Below, piece after piece: positions 7,835 through 15,529 of a stretch of 64,000 nucleotides of DNA (positions are counted from its first letter, which is position 1; every line of letters begins with the position of its first letter). The position numbers and the translations under genes are program-made. Source of the DNA: JASHPR01 sp963833885. Its GTDB lineage: Bacteria > Actinomycetota > Actinomycetes > Streptosporangiales > Streptosporangiaceae. The stretch covers positions 124,001 to 188,000 of the forward strand of contig CAWHZU010000013.1 of NCBI GenBank assembly GCA_963833885.1, read 5' to 3'. Under the pieces are notes generated by a model that did no database searches, was not told the origin of the DNA, and saw nothing but the letters and a program-made list of their open reading frames with translations.

Positions 7835-8392
7835 GTGATTGACGATACCCTCCTCGAAGCCGAGGAGAAGATGGAGAAGGCCGTCACGGTCGCCAAGGAA
7901 GAGTTCGCTGGCATCCGCACCGGCCGCGCGCATCCCTCGATGTTCAACAAGATCACGGCCGAGTACTACGGGACGCAGACGCCGGTGAACCAGCTCGCGT
8001 CGTTTCACATGCCCGAGCCCCGGATGGTCATCGTTCAGCCCTTCGACAAGTCCTCCATGGGAGCGATCGAGAAGGCGATCCGCAGCAGCGACCTCGGCGT
8101 CAACCCGTCCAACGACGGCGTGATCATCCGGGTCATCCTCCCCGAGCTCTCCGAGGAACGCAGGCGCGAGTACATCAAGATCGCCCGGCATAAGGCCGAG
8201 GACAGCCGGGTATCCATTCGCAACATCCGCAGGCACGCCAAAGACTCGCTGGACAAGCTGGTCAAGGACGGCGAGGCGGGCGAGGACGAGGGCCGCCGGG
8301 CGGAGCGGGAACTCGAAGACCTCACCCATAACTACGTCGGCCAGATTGACGAGCTGCTCAGGCACAAGGAAGCCGAGCTCCTCGAGGTATAG
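7835..8392 (+). CDS. frr: Ribosome recycling factor
   Basis: Frr, with EF-G, splits post-termination ribosomes. The 185-residue product has the classic start MIDDTLLEAEEKMEKAVTVAKEEFAGIRTGRAHPSMFNKI, central YYGTQTPVNQLASFHMPEPRMVIVQPFD and the C-terminal helix LTHNYVGQIDELLRHKEAELLEV. The GTG start is supported by AAGGGG seven bases upstream and matches the usual family length. It directly follows pyrH as in most bacteria. Confidence 0.96.
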   Translation: MIDDTLLEAEEKMEKAVTVAKEEFAGIRTGRAHPSMFNKITAEYYGTQTPVNQLASFHMPEPRMVIVQPFDKSSMGAIEKAIRSSDLGVNPSNDGVIIRVILPELSEERRREYIKIARHKAEDSRVSIRNIRRHAKDSLDKLVKDGEAGEDEGRRAERELEDLTHNYVGQIDELLRHKEAELLEV

Positions 8393-8442
8393 CTTGCGCC
8401 AAGACACACAGCGGGACGCACTAGGGCGAGGACGCCGGCCCG

Positions 8443-9324
8443 GTGCCTGACGACCCCGGCGGGCAGCTGGCACAGGGCACGGCCGACCCTGCCAGTGAGC
8501 CCAAGCGGACCAGAACCGGCCGCAACCTCCCCGTGGCCGTGGCCATCGGCGTCACACTCGGCGGCTTGGCGCTGGTCACCCTGTTCACGGTCAAGGCCAC
8601 ATTCCTCGCCTACATGGGCGCCGTCGTCGCGGTGGGTCTCTGGGAACTGCGGCACGTGCTGGCCGACCGCGGGATCAGCATCCCGCTGATCCCGATCGTG
8701 GCGGGCGGCGCCGCGATGTTCACGCTGGCCTACTGGTACGGCGCGCAGCCCGCGCTGGCCGCCCTGGCCGTAACGGTCCTGGTGCTGATGGCGTGGCGGC
8801 TGCCCGGCGGCTCGGCCGGCTACCTGCGCGACCTGACGGCGAGCGTCTTCACGCTGGCGTACCTGCCGATGCTCGGCGTCTTCGTGCCGCTGATGCTGTC
8901 GGCGCCCGACGGCGCGCGCCGTACGCTCATCTTCCTCCTGCTCGCCGTATGCAGCGACGTCGGCGGCTACTTCGCCGGGATCTTCACCGGGCGCCACCCG
9001 ATGGCTCCCGGCATCAGTCCGAAGAAGACCTGGGAGGGCTTCGGCGGGTCCGTGGCGGCCTGCCTCGCGGCCGCGGCGATCACACTGCCGTTGCTCCTGC
9101 ACGCGCACGTGTGGCAGGGCCTGATCCTCGGTGCGGTCGCGGTCGCCGCGGCGACGCTCGGCGACCTGGTCGAGTCCATGATCAAGCGCGACCTGGAGAT
9201 CAAGGATATGGGCCGGATCTTCCCCGGGCACGGCGGTGCGATGGACCGGCTCGACTCGCTGGTCTTCGTCGCCCCGGTGACCTGGCTGCTGCTGGCAGTG
9301 TTCGTGCCGCACGCCGTCCACTGA
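8443..9324 (+). CDS. cdsA: Phosphatidate cytidylyltransferase (CDP-diglyceride synthase)
   Basis: The 293-residue membrane enzyme makes CDP-diacylglycerol from phosphatidate and CTP. About eight hydrophobic segments follow a short polar N-terminus (PVAVAIGVTLGGLALVTLFTV onward). The family signature is visible near the end as KRDLEIKDMGRIFPGHGGAMDRLDSLVFVAP, preceded by SPKKTWEGFGGS. It lies 50 bp after frr, as in the conserved actinomycete order. Confidence 0.94.
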   Translation: MPDDPGGQLAQGTADPASEPKRTRTGRNLPVAVAIGVTLGGLALVTLFTVKATFLAYMGAVVAVGLWELRHVLADRGISIPLIPIVAGGAAMFTLAYWYGAQPALAALAVTVLVLMAWRLPGGSAGYLRDLTASVFTLAYLPMLGVFVPLMLSAPDGARRTLIFLLLAVCSDVGGYFAGIFTGRHPMAPGISPKKTWEGFGGSVAACLAAAAITLPLLLHAHVWQGLILGAVAVAAATLGDLVESMIKRDLEIKDMGRIFPGHGGAMDRLDSLVFVAPVTWLLLAVFVPHAVH

Positions 9325-9328
9325 CCCG

Positions 9329-10450
9329 TTAGCTCACGACCCAGCTACGGCGCTGCGCCGCAAGATGCGTAACCAGGCTGGTCGGCCCGCGGTCCGCGGC
9401 CAGCACGCGTTCGGTGTCGCTAATCGGGACCAGCCACAGCCACCGGACCGCCTCGCCGCCGAACGAGAAGCCGGACAGGTCGGGCACGTCGGGCCCGAGC
9501 AGGCTGCCGGGCTTGTCGAGGAAGAGCACGGCCTCATTGCCGCCACCGAGCGGGAACGTGGACGGCTCGTGGTACCACGGCACGCAGTGCCCGTCGCCCA
9601 GCCACGTCGCCTCGCGCCACGGGTACTGGCCAAGCCACAGGAAAATCCGTGCGGCATCGGTGCTCGGGATCGTGGTCGCGATGGCCAGCTCGATCCGCGG
9701 ACCGCCCTTCGCCAGATCGCCCATCTGCTCGATGATCGGCATCCGCTGGCAGCTCATCCCGACGGTGGACAGCACCGTGTAGGGCCGCTGCCCGGCCGGG
9801 GGCCGCTCGGACACCCCGACCAGCGGCTGCTTGCCGCCGCCCACGTCCCAGTACCGCCCGCCGGGGCCGAGCTTGCCCAGGAGATGGCCGAGCACCGCCT
9901 GCTGGGTCCCGGCCCAAGCGCCTTGGTCCGCCCGCCATCGCCAGAAATCCTCAGCCTGGGTGATGCGGGGGCCGAGACCCTCCATCGCGTCGTCGAGCGA
10001 CCAGCCGAACGGGGTCTGCCCGATCACGTCCCGGCAGTATCCGGGCAGCCCCATGGCCATGTCGCTCCAGCCGGGCAGCACCGCGAGCGGGCCGCCGTAC
10101 TCGAGGATCACGACGCCGTCGCCCTCCTCGAGCCACAGCGCCCGCAGCGCGTCGGGCTCGGGGACCGGCCTGCCGTCCGGGTGCTTGGTGTGCGCTGCGG
10201 GCATCAGCGGCACGTGTACCGCATCCAGTCGGCCTTGGTCGATGGTCTCGGGCGCCGGCACGTGGTTTGCGATCCAGGTGGCCGCGATCGGCCCGGCGGA
10301 GGAGTGCAGGTAGGCGACCGTTGTGGCGCCGTCGCACTCCACGACGACCCGCCGGCTGCCGTACGGGCTCTCGCTCTCGAGCAGGATTCTGGGCTGCTCC
10401 GGAGTGGCGGATATCCTGGTTTGGCCCGCCCCTCGGCGCAGCGTCGGCAT
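9329..10450 (-). CDS. Suppressor-of-fused-like domain protein
   Basis: The 373-residue product ends with a region resembling the bacterial SUFU domain (PF05076): RPYTVLSTVGMSCQRMP, then a hydrophobic strand PRIELAIATTIPSTD, a WLGQYPWREATWLGDGHCVPW segment and VLFLDKPGSLLGPDVPDLSGFSFGGEAVRWLWLVPISDTE. The N-terminal half (about residues 15-190) has no domain I recognise. Bacterial SUFU proteins are often immunity or polymorphic-toxin-associated proteins, but no toxin is adjacent. The gene opposes its neighbours cdsA and rlmN and breaks the core order. Assignment is by motif memory. Confidence 0.6.
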   Translation of the reverse strand: MPTLRRGAGQTRISATPEQPRILLESESPYGSRRVVVECDGATTVAYLHSSAGPIAATWIANHVPAPETIDQGRLDAVHVPLMPAAHTKHPDGRPVPEPDALRALWLEEGDGVVILEYGGPLAVLPGWSDMAMGLPGYCRDVIGQTPFGWSLDDAMEGLGPRITQAEDFWRWRADQGAWAGTQQAVLGHLLGKLGPGGRYWDVGGGKQPLVGVSERPPAGQRPYTVLSTVGMSCQRMPIIEQMGDLAKGGPRIELAIATTIPSTDAARIFLWLGQYPWREATWLGDGHCVPWYHEPSTFPLGGGNEAVLFLDKPGSLLGPDVPDLSGFSFGGEAVRWLWLVPISDTERVLAADRGPTSLVTHLAAQRRSWVVS

Positions 10451-10543
10451 GGTACGGAATCTACCGACTTACGGCAGGTCAGCGTGCCGGTTTGCGCCGA
10501 GTCGCAAGTTGATCACCCTTTACCGCCAGGAACGGAGAGCCGC

Positions 10544-11668
10544 GTGCCGGTCCCGCAGCCCATAATGGTCGGTCAGCGGCCGCGCGGCGCGGCCCGCCCG
10601 CCGCTCCATCTCGCCGACCTGGACCCCGGGGAGCGCCGTGCCGCGGCCGAGCGGCTCGGCGAGCGGGGCTTCCGCGCCGATCAGCTGTCGCGGCACTACT
10701 TCGCCAGGCTCACCGACGACCCCGGCGACATGACCGACGTGCCCGCTGCCGCCCGCGGCCCGCTGGCAGCGGCGCTGCTGCCCCGGCTGCTCACCGCCGA
10801 GCGGGAGTACGGCTGCGACCAGGGCCAGACCCGCAAGACGTTGTGGCGGGCGCTGGATGGGGCGTACGTCGAGTCGGTGCTGATGCGCTATCCGGAGCGG
10901 GTCACGATGTGCGTCTCATCGCAGGCCGGATGCGGGATGGCGTGCCCGTTCTGCGCGACCGGCCAGGCTGGGCTGACCCGTAACCTGTCCACCGCCGAGA
11001 TCGTGGCCCAGGTGGTGGCCGGGGCCAGGGCGCTGGCCCGGGGCGAGATCCCCGGCGGGCCCGGCCGGGTCTCCAACGTCGTGTTCATGGGAATGGGCGA
11101 GCCGCTGGCCAACTACCCGCGGGTGCTCGCGGCGGTGCGGCGGATCACCGACCCGGTTCCCGGCGGGCTCGGCATCTCCAGGCGCGCGGTCACGATTTCG
11201 ACCGTCGGGCTGGTCCCCGCGATCGGCAGGCTGGCCGGCGAGGGCCTGCCGGTGCGGCTCGCGGTGTCCCTGCACGCGCCCGATGACGCGCTGCGCGACG
11301 AGCTCGTCCCGGTGAACCAGCGCTGGAAGGTCGCTGAGGTGCTGGACGCGGCGTGGGCGTACGCCGACGCGACCGGGCGCCGGGTGTCCATCGAGTACGC
11401 GCTGATCCGCGACGTCAACGATCAGGCGTGGCGGGCCGAGGCCCTCGCCGACCTGCTGGCCGGCCATCTGGTGCACGTGAACCTGATCCCGCTCAACCCG
11501 ACGCCTGGGTCGAAGTGGACGGCGTCGGAGCCCGGCGTGATGCAGGAGTTCGAGGACCGGCTGGCGCGACGCGGCATCCCTGTGACCGTCCGTGACACCC
11601 GGGGCACCGAGATCGACGGCGCCTGCGGCCAGCTGGCCGCCACCGGCCGCGCAGTGGCGCCAAGCTAA
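10544..11668 (+). CDS. rlmN: 23S rRNA (adenine2503-C2)/tRNA A37 methyltransferase RlmN
   Basis: RlmN is a radical-SAM enzyme that methylates C2 of A2503 in 23S rRNA and A37 of some tRNAs. The 374-residue product has the CxxxCxxC cluster motif (GCGMACPFCATGQAG, about residues 125-139), SNVVFMGMGEPLANYPRVL, the SLHAPDDALRDELVPVN segment and the reactive C-terminal cysteine in EIDGACGQLA. The frame is open far upstream, but GTG 10544 with GGAG six bases before it gives the usual family length. Confidence 0.94.
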   Translation: MPVPQPIMVGQRPRGAARPPLHLADLDPGERRAAAERLGERGFRADQLSRHYFARLTDDPGDMTDVPAAARGPLAAALLPRLLTAEREYGCDQGQTRKTLWRALDGAYVESVLMRYPERVTMCVSSQAGCGMACPFCATGQAGLTRNLSTAEIVAQVVAGARALARGEIPGGPGRVSNVVFMGMGEPLANYPRVLAAVRRITDPVPGGLGISRRAVTISTVGLVPAIGRLAGEGLPVRLAVSLHAPDDALRDELVPVNQRWKVAEVLDAAWAYADATGRRVSIEYALIRDVNDQAWRAEALADLLAGHLVHVNLIPLNPTPGSKWTASEPGVMQEFEDRLARRGIPVTVRDTRGTEIDGACGQLAATGRAVAPS

Positions 11669-11729
11669 CCTCACGAATACCGCTTCGGCGCGCCACCTTC
11701 CGGATCCCGACCTGACCGCTGACCGCCGT

Positions 11730-12506
11730 TCAGGCGGCTGCGGCGGGTGGCGGCCCGTGGCTGTGCAGGGTTTTCTCGCCGTCGGGGCTGGTCGCGGTCA
11801 CGGTGCCGTCGGGGTGCAGAACGATGCCCCAGCCCCAGCGGTGGACGGCGATGAGGTGGTGGAAGGTGCACAAAAGCATCAAATTGGTCAGGCAGGTCGG
11901 GCCGCCCTGGGCGCGCGGGATGATGTGGTGCGGGTGGCAGGCTGCCACCGGCTGGTCGCAGCCCGGGAACCGACAGCCGCGATCGCGCACCGCCACCGCG
12001 CGACGCAAGTGCACCGGGATGGTCTCGGTCAGGGCGCCGACGTCCAGCGGCAGGCTCACCGACGCGACCGTCCCCGGCGCCAGCCGGGTCCGCAGGTAGG
12101 ACGCCAGCCCGCCGGGCCCCGACAGCAGATCCGCCGCAGCCTTCACGATCAACTGCCGCGCCGCCCGCTCGGCCCGCGCCCGCCGGGCTGCACCGGTATC
12201 GGTGGCCTGGTCTGAGGTGGCGGGCCGGCTGGCGGAGCCGTCCTGGCCTGGCACCGGCGGGGTGCCGTGCAGCAGGGCGGCGGCGACGCGGTCCAGGACG
12301 CCGGGGTCGACGCGGCCGGTGACCACCGGGACGATCTGCGCGTCACAGTCATCACCCGGCCCGGCGGTCGCCTGCCCGGCCCAGGCAGCTTCGGCTTCGG
12401 GGGCGCCGGGCAGCCCGCGCAGCCGGTCCAGATCCACATGCAGCACGATCTGCGTCGGCTGCCCCGCGCGTTCGGGCAGGCACCCGGACCCGGCCAGCCG
12501 GCGGCA
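11730..12506 (-). pseudogene. DUF222/HNH endonuclease, 3' half (split by insertion)
   Basis: This is the C-terminal half of a 13E12-repeat-type DUF222-HNH protein. It begins at the cysteine of CRRLAGSGCLPERAGQPTQIVLHVDL and ends with an intact HNH nuclease motif: RDRGCRFPGCDQPVAACHPHHIIPRAQGGPTCLTNLMLLCTFHHLIAVH. The matching N-terminal half lies at 15815-16542 on the same strand. Joining the two halves at the shared cysteine codon gives one continuous frame of about 500 residues. An open frame extends to an ATG at 12542, but those residues belong to the inserted element. Confidence 0.85.
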
Positions 12507-12528
12507 GCGCTGACACGCCAATTGCATC

Positions 12529-12542
12529 GTGATCTGGGTCAC
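12529..12542 (+). promoter_or_regulatory. GTG-N6-GNCAC Crp-type palindrome inside left end of unit 1
   Basis: GTGATCTGGGTCAC fits the actinobacterial Crp half-site pattern GTG-N6-GNCAC. It overlaps the inner edge of the left terminal repeat. The equivalent position in unit 2 has the same site with one change. It may be a regulatory site or an end-binding site for the element's recombinase. Confidence 0.35.
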
Positions 12543-12729
12543 GTTTCGATCGACCGCTGGCCATGAGGCACGGCGCAGTTATGGCGGAAGTCGGGCGGCT
12601 CTACGGCCCGCTGGCCGCACACTCGCCGTTGAAGACTCTGCAGAGGCTCGTTCAAGCAGCTTCGATGTAAATGGAGCGTCCGTGGATTCTGGGATGCATC
12701 CATCACGTGAAACTGCGTGCGTGCGCTCA

Positions 12730-13116
12730 TCAGGGTTCGAGCGCGGCGATGAAGCCGTCTGGGTCGACGAGGCTCACGGTAAGTGAATTTACCTTCACCT
12801 TGCGGAACAAGGTACCGAGCCCTCGCTCGGTATAGCAGGGCGGCTCGATCACGAGTTCCACCAGGCCATCGGCGGAGCCGTTCACGAACCACCGCCCCGA
12901 AAGGCCGTGTACGCCCCACGCCGCCTGTCCGGCCAGGGCCGGGTCTCGGCTGATCGAACGGACTGAACCCCGCGGTATGTCCAGCCTGAAGGCCGAGCCC
13001 ATCCGGACCCGGATCTCGTCAGAATCAACCTCTACACCGGATGAACGCGGACCCATGCCTACAACAGTCAACAGCCAGGCACCGTCGTAGCTAATCGCGA
13101 AGTGCTGCATTCCCAT
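12730..13116 (-). CDS. Conserved actinobacterial hypothetical protein
   Basis: The 128-residue protein reads MGMQHFAISYDGAWLLTVVGMGPRSSGVEVDSDEIRVRMG and later GVHGLSGRWFVNGSADGLVELVIEPP, ending VKVNSLTVSLVDPDGFIAALEP. The pattern of short beta strands with a GWxxHG/GRWLVNGS-type turn is familiar from uncharacterised actinobacterial proteins of PH-like appearance, with no assigned function. The start at 13116 has GGGAG six bases upstream, whereas the longer open frame up to 13260 lacks one. It is the leftmost gene inside cargo unit 1. Confidence 0.65.
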   Translation of the reverse strand: MGMQHFAISYDGAWLLTVVGMGPRSSGVEVDSDEIRVRMGSAFRLDIPRGSVRSISRDPALAGQAAWGVHGLSGRWFVNGSADGLVELVIEPPCYTERGLGTLFRKVKVNSLTVSLVDPDGFIAALEP

Positions 13117-13280
13117 ATCTCGCTCCCAGGTCAAGGCCGGGCCGGAGGGTGCTGGCGGCTGCCGCGATGCCGGCGAGCCGGGGATCGGCACACGGTGCCG
13201 GAAAGCGCCCAGGTCGTAGCCGCCTTCTCGCCGAGGTGACCAACGATGAGCCTTCGACATATGTAGTCTATATATATAGG

Positions 13281-13469
13281 ATGAATCTCGTGCTGCTAAT
13301 CAGGCCCCTGGAACGCGTCCTGCGGGCGTTCCTGGCTGACCCGTTCGTGGGCCACTTTGCGAGCACGGCCAGGACGTGCTCACCGCGCTCCGCGCCGCCA
13401 TGGCCGGCACTGCCTGGAACCCCGGTCCCGGCCATCGCACCCGCCTGCATGAATGATTTCGGAACATGA
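13281..13469 (+). pseudogene. Possible PadR-type regulator remnant
   Basis: A 62-residue frame starts MNLVLLIRPLERVLRAFLADP, which resembles the first helix of PadR/winged-helix regulators. It then loses similarity. In another frame, GQDVLTALRAAMAGTAWNPGPGHRTRLHE resembles a PadR-like C-terminal helix. This looks like a regulator with an internal deletion and frameshift. The stop overlaps the acetyltransferase ATG (ATGA). An AT-rich TATATATAGG tract lies just upstream at 13271. Confidence 0.3.
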
Positions 13470-13987
13470 GCGACGAGGTAGCACTGCGCCCGGTACGCGA
13501 AGACGACCTACCGATGCTGGAGGAACTGACACAAGACCCGGAAAAGACGGGTGAGTTCGAGTGGTTCGGGTGGGCTGATCTTCGGCACTGGCGACGAGGC
13601 TGGGACGAAAATGGCCTGATCACCCCGGACGGCGGGACGCTGATCGTCGCCCGTGGCAACCAGCGGCTGGGCCTGGTCAACTGGCGCCGCCAGCCAATCA
13701 CCGTACCCAGCTCCTATTGCTGGGAAATCGGCACCATTCTGCTGCCGGAGGCCCGGGGCCGCGGTTACGGCACGCACGCGCAGCGTCTGCTCGCCCGCTA
13801 CCTGTTCGCGCATACCACGGTGCACCGCATCTGGGCAGGGACCGAGGTGGACAACATCGCTGAGCAGAAAGCCCTGGAGAAGGCAGGATTCACCCGCGAG
13901 GGGATCACTCGTGCTACGGGATGGCGCGCTGGCGCTTGGCGGGACGGGGTGATCTACAGTCGGCTTCGTACCGATCCGGCCGTGTGA
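13466..13987 (+). CDS. GNAT-family N-acetyltransferase (RimJ/RimL type)
   Basis: The 173-residue protein follows the RimJ/RimL GNAT pattern: an N-terminal LRPVREDDLPMLEELTQDPEKTGEFEWFGW, the acetyl-CoA pyrophosphate loop IGTILLPEARGRGYGTHAQRLLARYLF (about residues 90-116; the RGRGYG motif) and AGTEVDNIAEQKALEKAGFTREGITR, the usual C-terminal motif. The substrate is unknown. Such enzymes acetylate protein N-termini, amines or antibiotics. It is the main intact cargo gene of unit 1. Confidence 0.85.
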   Translation: MSDEVALRPVREDDLPMLEELTQDPEKTGEFEWFGWADLRHWRRGWDENGLITPDGGTLIVARGNQRLGLVNWRRQPITVPSSYCWEIGTILLPEARGRGYGTHAQRLLARYLFAHTTVHRIWAGTEVDNIAEQKALEKAGFTREGITRATGWRAGAWRDGVIYSRLRTDPAV

Positions 13988-14167
13988 CAGGTGCATCCCG
14001 GTCTGGTCCGCCCTGGCACGGGCCCAGAGGACCTTGGTTCCGACACGGGCTCATGACTCGCCGCTTGGAAGGCCGGCCCGCCCACCTCTGCCATCTGCCC
14101 GTTCCCAGCTCGGCCAGGGTGTGAGTTCGTCTGGGAGTGACCGCCGTTCACCCCGATTCACTGCAAG

Positions 14168-14222
14168 CATGATGCAAAACGCGAGCTAGCACCGGCAGCG
14201 CTGGCACGCATTTTGCATCGTG
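14168..14222. repeat. Junction of two element ends: right end of unit 1, CGGCA, left end of unit 2
   Basis: Bases 14168-14192 match the right boundary sequence at 15790-15814, with 23 of 24 identical over 14166-14189 against 15788-15811. Bases 14198-14222 match the left boundary at 12507-12531, as part of about 36 of 42 identities over 14193-14234 against 12502-12543. The 5 bp between them, CGGCA (14193-14197), repeats the outer flanks. The two ends also form a near-perfect hairpin, ATGCAAAACGCG against CGCATTTTGCAT. Confidence 0.85.
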
Positions 14223-14233
14223 ATCTGCGTCAC
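14220..14233 (+). promoter_or_regulatory. GTG-N6-GNCAC Crp-type palindrome inside left end of unit 2
   Basis: GTGATCTGCGTCAC is a near copy of the site at 12529-12542 and fits the Streptomyces Crp pattern GTG-N6-GNCAC. It lies about 135 bp before the sigma-factor start and touches the inner end of the terminal repeat. Confidence 0.35.
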
Positions 14234-14368
14234 ATCAGCAGGCCAAGCCGTCAAGGGCGGGCGGTCGCCGCTCTTGACGGCGTGTCCTGCCTGGCTACGG
14301 CAGGATCTCAGGATCGGGGTAAAGGAATCGTGCCGCCGACGCGTGTATGGGGCGTGGAGCAAGAATCG

Positions 14369-14851
14369 ATGGAGTTCGCCGAGTTCTACCAGTCCGCCCG
14401 CGATGACTGCCTGCGGATCGTACTGCTCAACGTCGGTGACCGGCAGCTGGCCGAGGATCTGGTAGCGGAGGCCTTCACCAGGGCGTGGATGTCATGGCGG
14501 AAGGTGCGCGAGCTTCAGGCGCCGCAGGGATGGGTGGTGCGCACGGCGCTGAACGCGCACGTGTCCTGGTGGCGGCGCCATCGGCGCGAGGTCGCCCTGG
14601 GCAGCCATGACATCGCGATACCTGCGGATCATGACGACGCGGTACCCAGTGAGCTGCTGGCCGCGCTCCGGCGGCTGCCCTTGCGTCAGCGCGAGGTTGT
14701 CACGCTACGGCTGCTGCTCGACCTGGACACCGAAACCACGGCCAAGGTCCTCGCCATAGCCCCCGGGACCGTCGGCTCCCACCTGCACAGGGCGGTCGCG
14801 TCGCTGCGGGCGGCGATCCCGAATCACGACGATAAGGAGATCAGGAAATGA
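14369..14851 (+). CDS. ECF-type (SigE-like family) RNA polymerase sigma factor
   Basis: The 160-residue protein has sigma region 2 (MEFAEFYQSARDDCLRIVLLNVGDRQLAEDLVAEAFTRAWMSWRKV, about residues 1-46) and region 4 (SELLAALRRLPLRQREVVTLRLLLDLDTETTAKVLAIAPGTVGSHLHRAVASLRAAI, about 95-152). These are the two domains of a minimal ECF factor. ATG 14369 is chosen because GGAG lies nine bases upstream and the product starts at the family's usual MEFAEFY; GTG 14354 is an alternative. Its stop overlaps the start of the next gene (ATGA), so the two are co-translated. Confidence 0.85.
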   Translation: MEFAEFYQSARDDCLRIVLLNVGDRQLAEDLVAEAFTRAWMSWRKVRELQAPQGWVVRTALNAHVSWWRRHRREVALGSHDIAIPADHDDAVPSELLAALRRLPLRQREVVTLRLLLDLDTETTAKVLAIAPGTVGSHLHRAVASLRAAIPNHDDKEIRK

Positions 14852-15456
14852 ACGACAACAACGCGGTCGACACCGTGCGGGACTCCCTCATCACGGCCAG
14901 GGACTCCCTCACCGAGGTGCACATGACCACGCCGCTAGACACCATCGTGCGGCACAGCCGGGCCAGGCGCCGGCGGCACAGGCTTACCGGCCTGGCCGGG
15001 GCCGCGGTGGTGGCGGTAGGGGCGGTGCTTGCCGTGATCGCGCTGCTGCCAGCCAGTCATCCGGTCAGCCGCCAGCCCCGCGTCCAGCTGGCGGCCTGGA
15101 CGGTGGTCAAGCAGTCCGGCGGCATTATCCGGGTCACCATGCGCGAGTTGCGCGATCCGGCTGGGCTGCAAGCCGCGCTCCGCGCTGATGGCGTCCCGGC
15201 CAGTGTCTCCTTCGGCAACGGCCAGCAGACGGCATGTCGGCCATACCCCGGCGGCGGGTTCCGCACCAGCGGGAACCCAGCCCTGATAAACAGCGTCTTC
15301 CCGAGCGGGGGCGGCAGCGTGAACATCCACCCCTCAGCCCTGCCAAGCGGCACCGGCGTGCTGCTTGCCTTCCTCCAGCGCTCGCAGCCCGGCGTGCCAG
15401 CCATAGCAATCGAGGTGGGCGTGGTGCAAGCCAGCCAGCAGTGCACCGGTAGCTGA
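14848..15456 (+). CDS. Single-pass membrane protein coupled to ECF sigma (candidate anti-sigma)
   Basis: The 202-residue product has a cytoplasmic N-terminus of about 45 residues, a basic RARRRRHRLTG stretch, one membrane segment (about 50-70, AGAAVVAVGAVLAVIALLP) and an extracytoplasmic C-terminus with a single cysteine near each half (ACRPYPG; QQCTGS). No zinc-binding HxxxCxxC motif is visible, so it is not a classical ZAS anti-sigma factor. ATGA coupling to the sigma gene supports an anti-sigma or sensor role. It ends before a strong terminator. Confidence 0.6.
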   Translation: MNDNNAVDTVRDSLITARDSLTEVHMTTPLDTIVRHSRARRRRHRLTGLAGAAVVAVGAVLAVIALLPASHPVSRQPRVQLAAWTVVKQSGGIIRVTMRELRDPAGLQAALRADGVPASVSFGNGQQTACRPYPGGGFRTSGNPALINSVFPSGGGSVNIHPSALPSGTGVLLAFLQRSQPGVPAIAIEVGVVQASQQCTGS

Positions 15457-15497
15457 GCCAACTCGGCCGATCACCCGGAGACTGTCATCACCTGGCC

Positions 15498-15529
15498 GAA
15501 GGGCCGCGCGCCGACCCGCGCGGCCCTTC
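15498..15529 (+). terminator. Strong hairpin terminator after sigma/membrane-protein pair
   Basis: A perfect 13-bp stem (GAAGGGCCGCGCG with its complement at 15517-15529) encloses a 6-base loop and is followed by ATATTG. It lies about 40 bp after the stop of the membrane-protein gene. Confidence 0.8.

Larger units (their letters stand above)
12507..14192. mobile_element. Cargo unit 1 with imperfect terminal inverted repeats, inserted in DUF222-HNH gene
   Basis: The left end (12507-12531) and the inverted right end (14168-14192) match at about 16 of 25 positions, sharing a TTGCATC core and CGC upstream of it. The same 5-bp sequence CGGCA lies just outside both ends (12502-12506 and 14193-14197). 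The 1.69-kb interior carries a conserved hypothetical gene, a PadR-like remnant and an acetyltransferase gene, and no transposase or recombinase. The ends are far more alike to those of the next unit than chance would give, so both belong to one element family. Mobility is inferred. Confidence 0.65.

Noticed and set aside
9365..10543. Long open frame upstream of rlmN in the same frame
   Set aside because: High GC keeps antisense frames open here. The sequence is the complement of the SUFU-like gene, and GTG 10544 with GGAG upstream is the sensible rlmN start.
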